A stretch of DNA of 64,000 nucleotides from assembly GCA_036898135.1 (NCBI GenBank), contig CM072527.1, positions 1,708,373 to 1,772,372 on the forward strand. Direction: 5' to 3'. Both the position numbers and the translations under genes were made by a program. The notes below the pieces were generated by a model. The model was not told the DNA's origin and did no database searches. It was given only the letters and a program-made list of their open reading frames with translations. The stretch comes from Oncomelania hupensis (Eukaryota > Mollusca > Gastropoda > Littorinimorpha > Pomatiopsidae). Shown piece after piece: positions 53,475-62,974 of the stretch (positions within the stretch are counted from its first letter, which is position 1; each line of letters opens with the position of its first letter).

Positions 53475-53567
53475 GGTTGTACCTCTAGGCTTTTACGTCT
53501 AAAATCATTTTCCTATTTAACTTTCCAATGTTCTATGTGTCTGTCTGTCTGTCTGTCTCTCTGTCTG

Positions 53568-53655
<88 letters not shown>

Positions 53656-53909
53656 AGGCAAAGAAAGATACAGACAGACAAATTACCTCCCTTCCACTCT
53701 ATTCTTTGGAATGCATATTGGCCCAAGGCCGTGAAATGCATTACAATCTGAAGTATGAAGTCTCTCTCTCCCTCTCAATGACAGCTCACAATAGATAACA
53801 CCATTTTCTATAGAACTTGGTGGTGGTTTTGTTGCTAAGGCTAAGACGTTAGCATGTGTGCCTCTCTCATCTCTGTCTCTGTCTCTGTCTCTCTCTGTCT
53901 CTCTCTGTG

Positions 53910-53976
<67 letters not shown>

Positions 53977-54639
53977 GAGAAACAGACACACAAAGTTAAA
54001 GACTTAATCAGTTGTTCTTATGTATTGCCCTTACCTATTTATTATTTTATTATTTAACTGTGTAAATCGGTTGTTCCGTTGCCCTCCATATATTAAGAAC
54101 CACTGGGCAGATTTTGCTCAGACTTCATAGGAACAAAAGTGTAACGAACGCATTTCGTATATGTTTGTATAAATAGACGTTATGACGTCACTAGCGTAAG
54201 TCCGGAAGTTCGCGTGTCCAATATAAAAAATTAGAGTGAGCTGAGAAAGTCTCCTCTCTGAAAATCCTATAAACTGATTAAATAAAATTTTATTCAGGGA
54301 GTACATACCAGTTGAAGGGAAAGACGTGTTCTTTGGAACTCTAGGAAATCGGTATTTTTATTGGAATAGTGTAGCTGTTTCTAGAATACAGGTATTTATT
54401 ATTATTATTAGTTATTTATAATAAGCTATGAAGCTGTTCAAACGAAAATGGAAAGTGGAAGTACGGTAACTGATATAAATACCGTATTTGGTCATGTAAT
54501 TATTATTTGTGATAAGTTTATAATTATGATGCCATGTTGTTGTAACGAAAGGGGTTATATCAAGAAACTGCGTGTATGCGTGCGTGATTAATTTGCGTGT
54601 TCGCCCGTCTCACACTTCCTAACTCTCAAGAATTCTTTT
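53055..54639. other. Non-coding stretch dominated by microsatellites
   Basis: (ATT)n 53407-53473; (TCTG)n and (TC)n 53537-53652; (TC)n 53866-53971. No exon or element was recognised. Confidence 0.6.
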
Positions 54640-55208
54640 GTCGTCACACCCCCTTTCTATTACTAGAAAATAAACAATAATCAACAAAGTTTACATAAGT
54701 ACATATAAGTCGAACAATAGTATGGAAAAACATATAAGTAGTTTTGTACTCACGTACTTTGTAGAACAATCCGTGAATTAAATATACCATTCACAAATCA
54801 CACACATAAAGTTCCAAGGAGGTAATCCGGGAGACTGTACACTGATCTCACAAACCCACAAATAATATTCCAGAAAGACAATCCAAGAACAACGTCACCA
54901 ATCACCAAAACCACCAATAAAAATCCCGGTCAGATAATCCAAGTATCACCAGTCACAATAACACCAATATCGACCTGGTCACCGTCGACAGAGAGAGATC
55001 TTCCCAATAGTCTCAAGGAGGTGGGGATTCACTATGTCTTTCTTTGTCTCTAACATCTGTCTCTGTCTTTATGCTATCCTCCTTCTCCTTATCCTTGTCC
55101 TTCTCTCTATCTATCCTGGGTTTCTCCTCTATCTATCGTTCTCTTCACCGCCGTCAATAATCCTCCACTGCTGCTGCTGTGGCCGCTGCCGCTGTTGCTG
55201 CTGCTGCT

Positions 55209-55343
55209 GAGGTGGTAGCGGTTGCTACTACTTCTGATGTGGTAGCGGCTGCTACTAGTGTCGATGTGGTAGCGGTTGCTACTACTGCTGATGTGGTAGC
55301 GGCGGCTACTGGTGTGGATGCGGTTGCCGCTGCTGCTCGTCTC
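55209..55343 (+). repeat. 27-bp minisatellite in the element D LTR
   Basis: Five units of GATGTGGTAGCGGTTGCTAC plus 7 bases, with transitions between units. Confidence 0.85.
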
Positions 55344-55494
55344 TCTTCCTCGTCTTCTTCTTTGGCCACTTCTCTGGCCACTTCTTCTTCTCCTTCTTCT
55401 TCTCCCTCTTCTTTGCCTTCTCGTCTTCTTCCTTGGCTCTTCTCTCGTGATATCCTCTGCTTCTTTCTTCGTGAGCTTCTTTCTCTTCTCTCGG

Positions 55495-55575
55495 AGTTTC
55501 TTCCTCTTCTTCTTCTTCTCCTTCTTTTCTTCTTCTTCTTCTTCTTCTTCTTCTTCTTCTTCTTCTTCTTCTTTC
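55495..55575 (+). repeat. (TTC)n array
   Basis: About 25 TTC units within a pyrimidine-rich 200-bp zone (55370-55575). Confidence 0.85.
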
Positions 55576-56636
55576 ACCTCGAGGCCCCTCAGCCGGAGAC
55601 TTCTGAAAACATACAAGTTTTCCCCCACTAAATATCTTGATACATAGACTTTTCTGTATTACCACATATCCCTTTCTCTCTCTGCACAGGACCAGACCAG
55701 CAATATAATAATTCAAATCTCATATGTGTCGAACACAGTTCACACATACGCAATAATTGTAACTCCCATTATAACACTAATTATTACATCTTGACGCTGA
55801 CTACTTCCATTCACACAAATAAATATAATGCTATACATTGCGAGTTGAGGTTTCAACCTCAAATCAAATAAAAATCCGATTTCAATTCGTTACTCAAAAT
55901 ATACAACGATCCACTATCTCCATCACCTCCCTAATCCATCCTTCATACTAATATCAAAATTATCTATTATTAATTCTTATTCCACAATAAGTAGAATATA
56001 ATCATGGTTCAATATTATTATGTTTATAATACGATATTTCAATGATAAACAAAATATATACCTGCAGTCAACAGCTGCCAGAAGTTCAACACAACCACCC
56101 ACTCCGTGGTACCAAAGAAGACTGACTACAAGTTTGAATGTGATTGGCGAATCGTCACATGACCGGCTCAACCAATCAGCATTCAGTTATCAATAAAAAA
56201 AATATTACAGTTTATATCTTCACACAGGAAGATACTACAAACAGTCATCGGACCGAAATATTATAAACCCGGTCAGTGACAATACCCCCTTCCTGCAAAA
56301 AGAAAACGCCCGAGTTTTCTGAATTTTATCAGAAAGAAAAAAAAATTACTACAATTATGTCCACCTAAACTGTACAACCAAGCGAAAAAGACAACTGGTA
56401 ATTAGCACTTATCTTAAACATAAACATATTGTATTTAGCAATCACCCAAAGCGCAATAGACATACAAAATATGTAGTTCAAGTCCAAGCATGTTACCTTG
56501 ATACAGCGAAACAAAAATCAATAAGGTACATAACCAATCATATTACAGTATACCAAGAATACCACCAATAGATTTCCAGTATTAAATATACAAAAGCAGA
56601 ATTATATACACAAAGCATGATCATTTTCCACAGATT

Positions 56637-57755
56637 TTATGGAATACACTGATGATAGTGTCTGGTTTTGGCTACAACTGTTTCGATGTATTCTTGTGCT
56701 AGTCTGCAAGATTCTAGTACCTTGTTTTTGACGTGTTTGAGCTGAATAGTGTCAGGGTAATGTGTTACCATATCAATGATGCTGAGTATGCATCTGTGAC
56801 CTTCCTCTGACGGCGGAAAGATCGGTTCTACTAAATCAACTGTAACCCGTTTGAATGGTTCTGAGATAGTCGGCGTCTTTTCCAAAAGAACTGGTGGAAT
56901 TTGACCTTGACCTTGGATGAGTGTGGTAGCACCCGAAAAAGGGTCGGACACACCTGGTAAATTCCCTACTATCAAATCGGCCACTGGTTGGTCAATGACG
57001 CAACACAACACAGTGCCAGAGAAAAATGGAGTGTCTACAGACACTTTGGCCAACGGAAATTCTTTAATGTTTCCACCGAATGACCAACATTTACACTCTT
57101 CGCCAGTGTACTGATCGTCCGAAACCAGTCTCTTGCGAACGCCACAGATGGTAGCACCCGTATCTCTGAGCACACTTGCTTTGCGGCCATTTACGGTACC
57201 TGACACTAGCTTGGGCTGACCACAGTTTTCATCACCAACTGAGCAAATGACTTCCGCGACTAAAGCTGACTGAGTGTGAACTGGAGGGTCCTGGAAGTTC
57301 TGCGAACCACTTTCAGTATCTTGAGTCTCTGGGTATCCATTGCCACTAGCATAAGGACACCATGCAGCTATGTGACCTACCCCCCCACAACAATAGCAAA
57401 CTATGTCCTGTCTATTCTGTCTTTTGTTGAGAGGAGGACTACCTGCGAAACGAGAACCAGGTCTAGAATACGTATTGCCACGTCCACGAGGAGCCTGATT
57501 GTTCTGAGCGCCCTGTTGAGTATTCATGTTCTGATTTGCAAAAACCCTATTTGGAATAGGACCTGTGGGTTGGTAGTTTCCACGCGGAGAGCCACGAAAT
57601 CCCGATCCCTGGAAATTATTCCATCTTTGGCCAGTCCCACGAAATTGATTCTGAGTGGGTACATTCTGGGAAATCGACGCGGATGCAAAAATCGAGTCAT
57701 CTGACTTCCGTGCCAGTTTCTTTTCCGGATGAGCCATGCGAAATGCTTCAGCACT
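56637..57755 (-). pseudogene. Element D gag end, protease and integrase remnants
   Basis: Frame of 366 codons from an internal ATG (57737), continuing upstream into the LINE boundary (SAEAFRMAHPEKK). Gly/Asn/Gln-rich spacer; zinc knuckle CYCCGGVGHIAAWC near 57390; protease RDTGATICGV near 57165; then directly TISEPFKRVTVDLVEPIF (first integrase Asp region) and DMVTHYPDTIQLKHV, and after another gap VLESCRLAQEYIETVVAKTR (integrase C-terminal part), stop. The frame stays open across two large domain losses. Confidence 0.8.
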
Positions 57756-57945
57756 GGGGGCAGTGAGGTCTGGTGCTGTACGTCCCGCTCATCAAGGGGA
57801 GTGATGTTCAATTAATTACCTCTCACTCTCCAGATGTAGTGATAGCCGCGGAACCACTGTCTGGCCAAGCTGGCAGGAGGTTACTTGCATATGGCCTCTC
57901 CTACATAAATGTGTCCATAGCAGCACCCACTACTGGTTTACCAGT

Positions 57946-58287
57946 TTGGTGCCCCTGTTACCACCAAGCCTGCTATGGGGGCGACTGAGTACCTGGCAGG
58001 ATAACCAGGTGGGGCTGGATGAGATGGGCCACATCCAGTCTTGTGCACGGCCTCGAGAAGGAAAACTCGCTAAAACCGAATGTCCCAACGAAGACGGAGT
58101 GCTGCTGACTATACCCCCTGGGTATTGTGTGGGAGTCCAAACGAGCGCACACGCTACCAGAAAAATGGACAATGCCTCAGATGGATATTTCGACATGGTG
58201 TCGTCCCCGTGGACCAAAGCCAGGCGGGGACGGTGCCGGGCCCTCTGCCTCAAAGGGGCCCGCCTTAGCGACTGGCGGCTCTGCTGA
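57946..58287 (+). other. Upstream open frame in the LINE leader
   Basis: A 113-codon frame without an early ATG (first ATG near 58018), ending at TGA 58285-58287. It overlaps the start of the endonuclease frame (58269) by 19 bases. It has no known domain. It could be a short leader peptide coupled to the main frame, or noise. Confidence 0.35.
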
Positions 58288-61200
58288 CCTGCGAACCAAC
58301 AGCTGTGACAGGCCTACGTGTGGTGCAGTGGAATGCGGAAGGCATCCAGAACAAGAAACCAGAGCTTCAAGCCTTCCTAAGAGACAACAAGATAGACGTT
58401 ATCTGCATCCAAGAAACCCATCTCACAGAAACCCGGAGATTCTTTGTCAGAGGTTACGACACCTACAGGCGAGACAGACCCTCAGGGCACAAAGGCGGAG
58501 TCATGACCCTCGTCCGACAAGGAATCCCCTCAGTGCTTACAGCGCAGACAACCGGAGAACTAGAGCTCCTGACAATTCAACTCTTTCTTCAAGGAGAAGA
58601 ACTTTTCATCAGCAACTGCTACAGCCCTACAACATCGAGGCTCGACCTGCACACCATCCAGGCAGCAGAAGAGAGGCATCTCATCACCGGCGACTTCAAC
58701 AGTCACTCACCGGCTTGGGGCTACAGCACAACGGACTCCAGGGGAGAAGAAGTCCAGGACTGGATGATGGACAACGAGCTGATCCTGATCAACCAACCAG
58801 AGGACAAGCCGTCGTACTACTCCAGAGCATGGAAGAGCACCTCCACCCCTGACCTTGCCATGGCCACAGAGGACATTGAGAAGCGGACCACCAGAACAGT
58901 CGGCAGTCAGCTAGGTGGCAGTGACCACCTCCCCATCACACTCCTCATTGCAGATGCAGCAACTGCACCAGAGTACTGCAGGAGGAGAGCCAGCTGGAAT
59001 TTCAAGAAGGCCAACTGGGGACAGTACCAACAGCATGCCGAAGACCTTCTCAATGTCACCTTCACAGAAGACATCAACCAGAATGTCAAGAACCTCACCT
59101 CCACCATTCTGACTGCTGCCAAGAAAGCTATTCCTCGTGGCTTCAGGAGGGACTACAAGCCTTACTGGAGCAAGAGGCTGGCGGATCTCCACCAGAGACT
59201 ATCAGAGGCCAGAGAAGCCATGGAGCAGAACCCCTCCCCAGAATCAACCACGGAGCACAGCAAGATCAAGGATGAGTTCTCGGCTATCAAAACCAAGGAA
59301 CTCCAAGAAAGCTGGAACGAGAAGACCTCAACTCTGAGCCTGGACAACAACACCAGCAAACTGTGGCAACTCGTGAAGGCCCTGAACGAGGACACCACAG
59401 CAGCATATGGAACCACCGTGCTTGAGGAGAGTGGCACCTACCACACTGGCAAGAGAGCTGCAAACCTTCTGGCTGAAGCCTTCAAGGCTGAAAGCACCAT
59501 CAATGTCCCTCCACAACGAAGGAAAGAAGTAGAAGAGCAGCTTCAAACCAAGCTCTGCCTGCAGAACAATGCCCACCCCCCATCTATGACATCTGACTTC
59601 TCCCTGGGAGAGCTCAACGATGCTATCAGGCGACTCAAGCCCAAGAAAGCTCCAGGCAAAGATGGAGTCTGCAACGAGCTGATCAAGCATCTTGGGCCAG
59701 CCGCCAAAAACAAATTACTGGAGCTCTTCAACCAGTCGTGGCGGTCAGGCGTCTTCCCCTCAGCATGGAAGGAAGCCATCATCATCCCCATACTCAAGAA
59801 AGGAAAGGACCCCAAGAGTAAGTCCAGCTACAGACCCATCAGTCTTCTGAGCTGCCTCGGCAAGACCCTTGAGCGTATGGTCAATAAGAGACTAGTGTGG
59901 CACCTGGAATCGAACAACCTGATCACCAAAGAACAGACCGCCTTCAGGAAGAACAGAAACACCGAGGACCAGCTGGTGTATCTTGCTCAGTCAATAGAGA
60001 ACGCCTTCCAGCAGAAGAAGAAGGTCATTGCCACTTTCATAGACCTCTCCAAGGCCTTCGACAAGACATGGAAGGAAGGCCTACTCCTGAAGCTATTGAC
60101 CGCAGGTGTCGCTGGCAACTTGTTCAAGTGGATCAGAAGCTTCCTGGCACACAGAACGGCAAGGGTTAAGCTCAACGGCAACTTCAGCTACACAGTAAAG
60201 ATCAGGGAAGGAGTCCCACAAGGAGGAGTGATCTCCCCAACTCTCTTCGTCGTTTTCATCAACGACATCACCAAGAACCTCTCTCGACGAATCAGCCGCG
60301 CCCTGCATGCCGATGACGTCGCAATGTGGAACGCTGCCGAGTCCACTCCCACTGCTGTCGTCAGGATGCAAGAGGCTCTCAACAGCATCTCCAGGTGGGC
60401 AAGCGACTGGTGTGTCACCATCAACAGCCTGAAAACAGTAGCCACCTGCTTCTCACTCTCCAACACCAAAGAGACCCTGAAGCTGAAAGTCGGCAACCAA
60501 GTGATACCGGAGGAGGAAACTCCAACGTACCTCGGTGTCAAGCTCGACAGGAGGTTTACCTGGAGTCCTCACATCCAGGAGATGGAGAAGAGAGCAACCA
60601 GAAGATTGGCCCTCATGAAGAAGCTCTCGGGCACAAAGTGGGGTGCCAACAGCAGAATCCTCAAGCAAGTGTACACCGGCAACGTCCGTCCTGTGATGGA
60701 ATACGGTTCAGCAGCATGGTCCACAGCAGCCAAGAGCAACACCAGGAGACTGGCCAAAGTACAAAGCGCTGCCATGAGACTCATCACAGGAGGACTGAAA
60801 ACAACACCCATCCACAAGCTGGAAACAACAACAGGACTCCTTTCCCTGGACCAAAGACGAGAAGAAAAAGTTCTGATCCAACATGAAAAACTACAGAGGC
60901 TGCCCTCACACCCAGCCCACCAATATCTACAACAGCCAACCAAGAACAGGCTGAAGCGGGATAGCTTCATCCATCAGGTCAAGAAGCTGGCGGCTGCCGT
61001 CCCAGACCTCCCAGCAGAACGAGAGCTCCTCCAGGACGCCGAGGACTGGGACACCCCGACTACCGAACTCATGTTCTGCCCTGACGTCCCAGGAGTGAGG
61101 TACAAGGGCGAGCAGTCAGAGGCTGCGCTACGCTCCCTCACTCTGGAGCTCCTGGACCTGAAGTATCCCAGGCCCATGTGGATCCACGCATACACGGATG

Positions 61201-61964
61201 GATCCTCTGATGCAGCCGTCAGCAACGGAGGCAGCGGACTACACCTGCGCTTCACCGATGGAAGCACCCTCTCCAGATCCCTGCCTGCTGGAGCCCGGTC
61301 CACCAACTACAGGGCTGAGCTCACTGCTCTTCATGAGGCTGCCCGGCTCCTTGCTGCAGAAGCGCCCGCCTCAAATATCGTCTTCCTGTCTGACTGCCGC
61401 TCCATCATCGAGAGCCTGCAGTCGCCCAGTGAACAGCTGGAAAGAGACACACAGCGCCTGTTGATTGCCCTCTCGCAATACACGAAGGTAGCAGTCCAGT
61501 GGATACCTGCTCACTGTGGTCTGTCAGGAAACGAGGAGGCGGACAGGCTGGCTAAGTCGGGCAGCAAAATGGAGCAGCCACACCCCCCAGTCTCTTATAA
61601 GGAAGCCAAGACTCTGGTCAAGCGGCACTTCCAGGCAACCTGGACCACCCAGCATGACCCTCCATCTGACGACCAGATGGCACACCTCCAGCGCCATGAA
61701 CAGACCACGATTTTCCGGCTACGAACTGGTCACTGCCGCCTGCGTTACCACATGCATCGCCTTGGCCTGTCACACACCCCTGACTGCCCGTGTGGAACAG
61801 ACCTCCAGACCCCAGAGCACATCCTGCAGTCCTGCCCCCAGTACCAGAATGCCAGGACACAACTCTGGCCTGCAGGACAGACGCTGGACGTAAAACTCTG
61901 GGGCTCCAAGCAAGACCTCGAAACCACTGCCCGCTTCATAAGTTTGACAAACCTGGACATCTGA
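58269..61964 (+). CDS. LINE endonuclease-reverse transcriptase-RNase H
   Basis: The frame is open from 58269; the recognisable protein starts about 58305 (GLRVVQWNAEGIQNK) with no ATG before the endonuclease domain, so a non-AUG start, reinitiation or frameshift is likely. Residues counted from 58305: APE-type endonuclease about 1-220 (ICIQETHL, TGDFNSHSPAWG, SDHLPITL). RT about 440-720 (KKAPGKDGVCNELIKH, YRPISLLSCLGKTLER, TFIDLSKAFDKTW, GVPQGGVISPTLF, LHADDVAMWN). RNase H about 960-1090 (IHAYTDGSSD, AELTALHEAARLL, FLSDCRSIIESL, IPAHCGLSGNEEADRLAK). C-terminal Cys/His segment (CPCGTDLQTPEHILQSC). The usual FADD box is HADD; the two aspartates are present. It makes cDNA at a nicked target. Confidence 0.92.
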   Translation, partial: RLAALLTCEPTAVTGLRVVQWNAEGIQNKKPELQAFLRDNKIDVICIQETHLTETRRFFVRGYDTYRRDRPSGHKGGVMTLVRQGIPSVLTAQTTGELELLTIQLFLQGEELFISNCYSPTTSRLDLHTIQAAEERHLITGDFNSHSPAWGYSTTDSRGEEVQDWMMDNELILINQPEDKPSYYSRAWKSTSTPDLAMATEDIEKRTTRTVGSQLGGSDHLPITLLIADAATAPEYCRRRASWNFKKANWGQYQQHAEDLLNVTFTEDINQNVKNLTSTILTAAKKAIPRGFRRDYKPYWSKRLADLHQRLSEAREAMEQNPSPESTTEHSKIKDEFSAIKTKELQESWNEKTSTLSLDNNTSKLWQLVKALNEDTTAAYGTTVLEESGTYHTGKRAANLLAEAFKAESTINVPPQRRKEVEEQLQTKLCLQNNAHPPSMTSDFSLGELNDAIRRLKPKKAPGKDGVCNELIKHLGPAAKNKLLELFNQSWRSGVFPSAWKEAIIIPILKKGKDPKSKSSYRPISLLSCLGKTLERMVNKRLVWHLESNNLITKEQTAFRKNRNTEDQLVYLAQSIENAFQQKKKVIATFIDLSKAFDKTWKEGLLLKLLTAGVAGNLFKWIRSFLAHRTARVKLNGNFSYTVKIREGVPQGGVISPTLFVVFINDITKNLSRRISRALHADDVAMWNAAESTPTAVVRMQEALNSISRWASDWCVTINSLKTVATCFSLSNTKETLKLKVGNQVIPEEETPTYLGVKLDRRFTWSPHIQEMEKRATRRLALMKKLSGTKWGANSRILKQVYTGNVRPVMEYGSAAWSTAAKSNTRRLAKVQSAAMRLITGGLKTTPIHKLETTTGLLSLDQRREEKVLIQHEKLQRLPSHPAHQYLQQPTKNRLKRDSFIHQVKKLAAAVPDLPAERELLQDAEDWDTPTTELMFCPDVPGVRYKGEQSEAALRSLTLELLDLKYPRPMWIHAYTDGSSDAAVSNGGSGLHLRFTDGSTLSRSLPAGARSTNYRAELTALHEAARLLAAEAPASNIVFLSDCRSIIESLQSPSEQLERDTQRLLIALSQYTKVAVQWIPAHCGLSGNEEADRLAKSGSKMEQPHPPVSYKEAKTLVKRHFQATWTTQHDPPSDDQMAHLQRHEQTTIFRLRTGHCRLRYHMHRLGLSHTPDCPCGTDLQTPEHILQSCPQYQNARTQLWPAGQTLDVKLWGSKQDLETTARFISLTNLDI

Positions 61965-61984
61965 GGCCCCATTTTGAGGAACGC

Positions 61985-62003
61985 AGAAGAAGAAGAAGAA
62001 GAA
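61985..62003 (+). repeat. (GAA)n tail of the LINE
   Basis: AGAAGAAGAAGAAGAAGAA directly before the right copy of the 11-bp duplication. Confidence 0.85.
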
Positions 62004-62974
62004 GCTTCAGCACTGTCTATCAAAGCCGCGAATTTTGTCAAGTTTCTTTCCTTCAAAAACACGGCGAGATCTCGCGAAACAGAAGCAATAAACTGCTCAC
62101 ACAAAATGAGATTCCATAGCCCATCAAAAGTCTTTTCGCAATCTGATAGTTGGATCCATCTTTCCAACAAGTGAGAAAATCGCTTTGAAAAAGTTACAAA
62201 ACTTTCCCCCACTTCAGGCCTAACTGATCTGAATTTTTCTCTGAATCCATCTGCAGTGCACTGAAATTTCTTAAGAAGCTCTTGCTTAAGATCATCATAT
62301 GAAACTGCACCGGCAGCAGACAAAGAATGATAAACAGCTAAAGCCGGGCCTTGTAGCAATGCAGTTAAGTAAACAACCAATTTACTGCTATCATAATCGA
62401 GAGCTTTAGCATGAGCCTCAAATCGGTACAAGAAAGAATCAATGTCATCCCTATCTTCTTTGAAAACAGGTAGTTGGGGTAACTTTGGAAATGACGGGAT
62501 AGAGCTTCGAGTCCTAGGGGTAGGGGTCTCGCTCTTCAATTCAGCTTGTTTCAACTGAAGCTCAATTTCCTTTCCCTTTATCTTAAGGCTTTCTCTGTCA
62601 AGTTCCATCTGATAATCCATCTTCAATTTCCTTTCCTCTCTCTCCTGTTCTTCTCTTTTAGCATTTCTTTCCTGTTCTTCTCTTTTAGCATTTCTTTCCT
62701 GTTCTAACTGAAATCGTTTTTCCTCTCTTTTCTGTTTAACCTTTTCCCGTTCCAGTTCCTGTTCTAACTGCAATTTTTTAGCATCCTGTTCGAACTGCAA
62801 TTTTTTAGCATCCTGTTCTTGTTTAACCTTTTCCTGTTCTCTTTCCTTAGCCCTATCGTGTCTCTGAAAACACTGCTCAATGTATTGCTGTAGCTTTTCG
62901 TCAGAAAAAACTAACTTCTGGGCTTGAGTCAAAAATGAATTAAACAAAGTATCATATTCCTCAACCGAAGACAT
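62004..62974 (-). pseudogene. Element D gag, N-terminal part
   Basis: Begins with the ATG at 62974. Long charged coiled coil with internal repeats (EQDAKKLQFEQDAKKLQLEQ, NAKREEQERNAKREEQ). Gag core FKEDRDDIDSFLYRFEAHAK, SFVTFSKRFSHLLERWI, LILCEQFIASVSRDLAVFL, ending in ALIDSAEA at the LINE insertion site. Same general gag type as elements A and B but well diverged. Intact up to the insertion. Confidence 0.85.

Larger units (their letters stand above)
57756..62003 (+). mobile_element. Full-length non-LTR retrotransposon (I/Ingi-like) inserted in element D gag
   Basis: 4248 bp flanked by GCTTCAGCACT at 57745-57755 and 62004-62014. It begins GGGGGCAGTGAGGTC, has about 0.5 kb of leader, one 3.7-kb frame with endonuclease, RT and RNase H, and a (GAA)n tail (61985-62003). 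No ORF1 of the usual gag-like type is seen. The long intact frame and clean duplication point to recent insertion. RNase H plus APE endonuclease places it in the I superclade; Ingi-like is my best guess. Confidence 0.92.
54640..62974 (-). mobile_element. Gypsy element D: third LTR retrotransposon, pol collapsed, interrupted by a LINE
   Basis: Minus strand. Gag starts at 62974; the pol frame stops at 56637; the 3' LTR begins (minus strand) TGTCACTGACC at 56281, next to the purine tract AGGAAGGGGG (56295-56285). The other LTR end (about 54640) and the 5' LTR, which should lie beyond 63000, were not found. Removing the LINE (4248 bp) plus one 11-bp target copy leaves gag and protease in one frame. 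Pol keeps protease and only pieces of integrase; integrase zinc finger, two of three catalytic regions, RT and RNase H are absent. Confidence 0.75.

Noticed and set aside
55107..55716. Protein-coding gene from long overlapping frames
   Set aside because: All frames on both strands are open because of the biased (CTT)n and 27-bp repeats; no codon-level sign of selection or domain.
58127..58852. 241-codon frame overlapping the LINE endonuclease
   Set aside because: Shadow frame of the endonuclease coding sequence; no domain.
61745..61990. C-terminal part of the element D gag frame inside the LINE
   Set aside because: The frame runs by chance antisense into the LINE 3' end; true gag stops at the target duplication (62004-62014).
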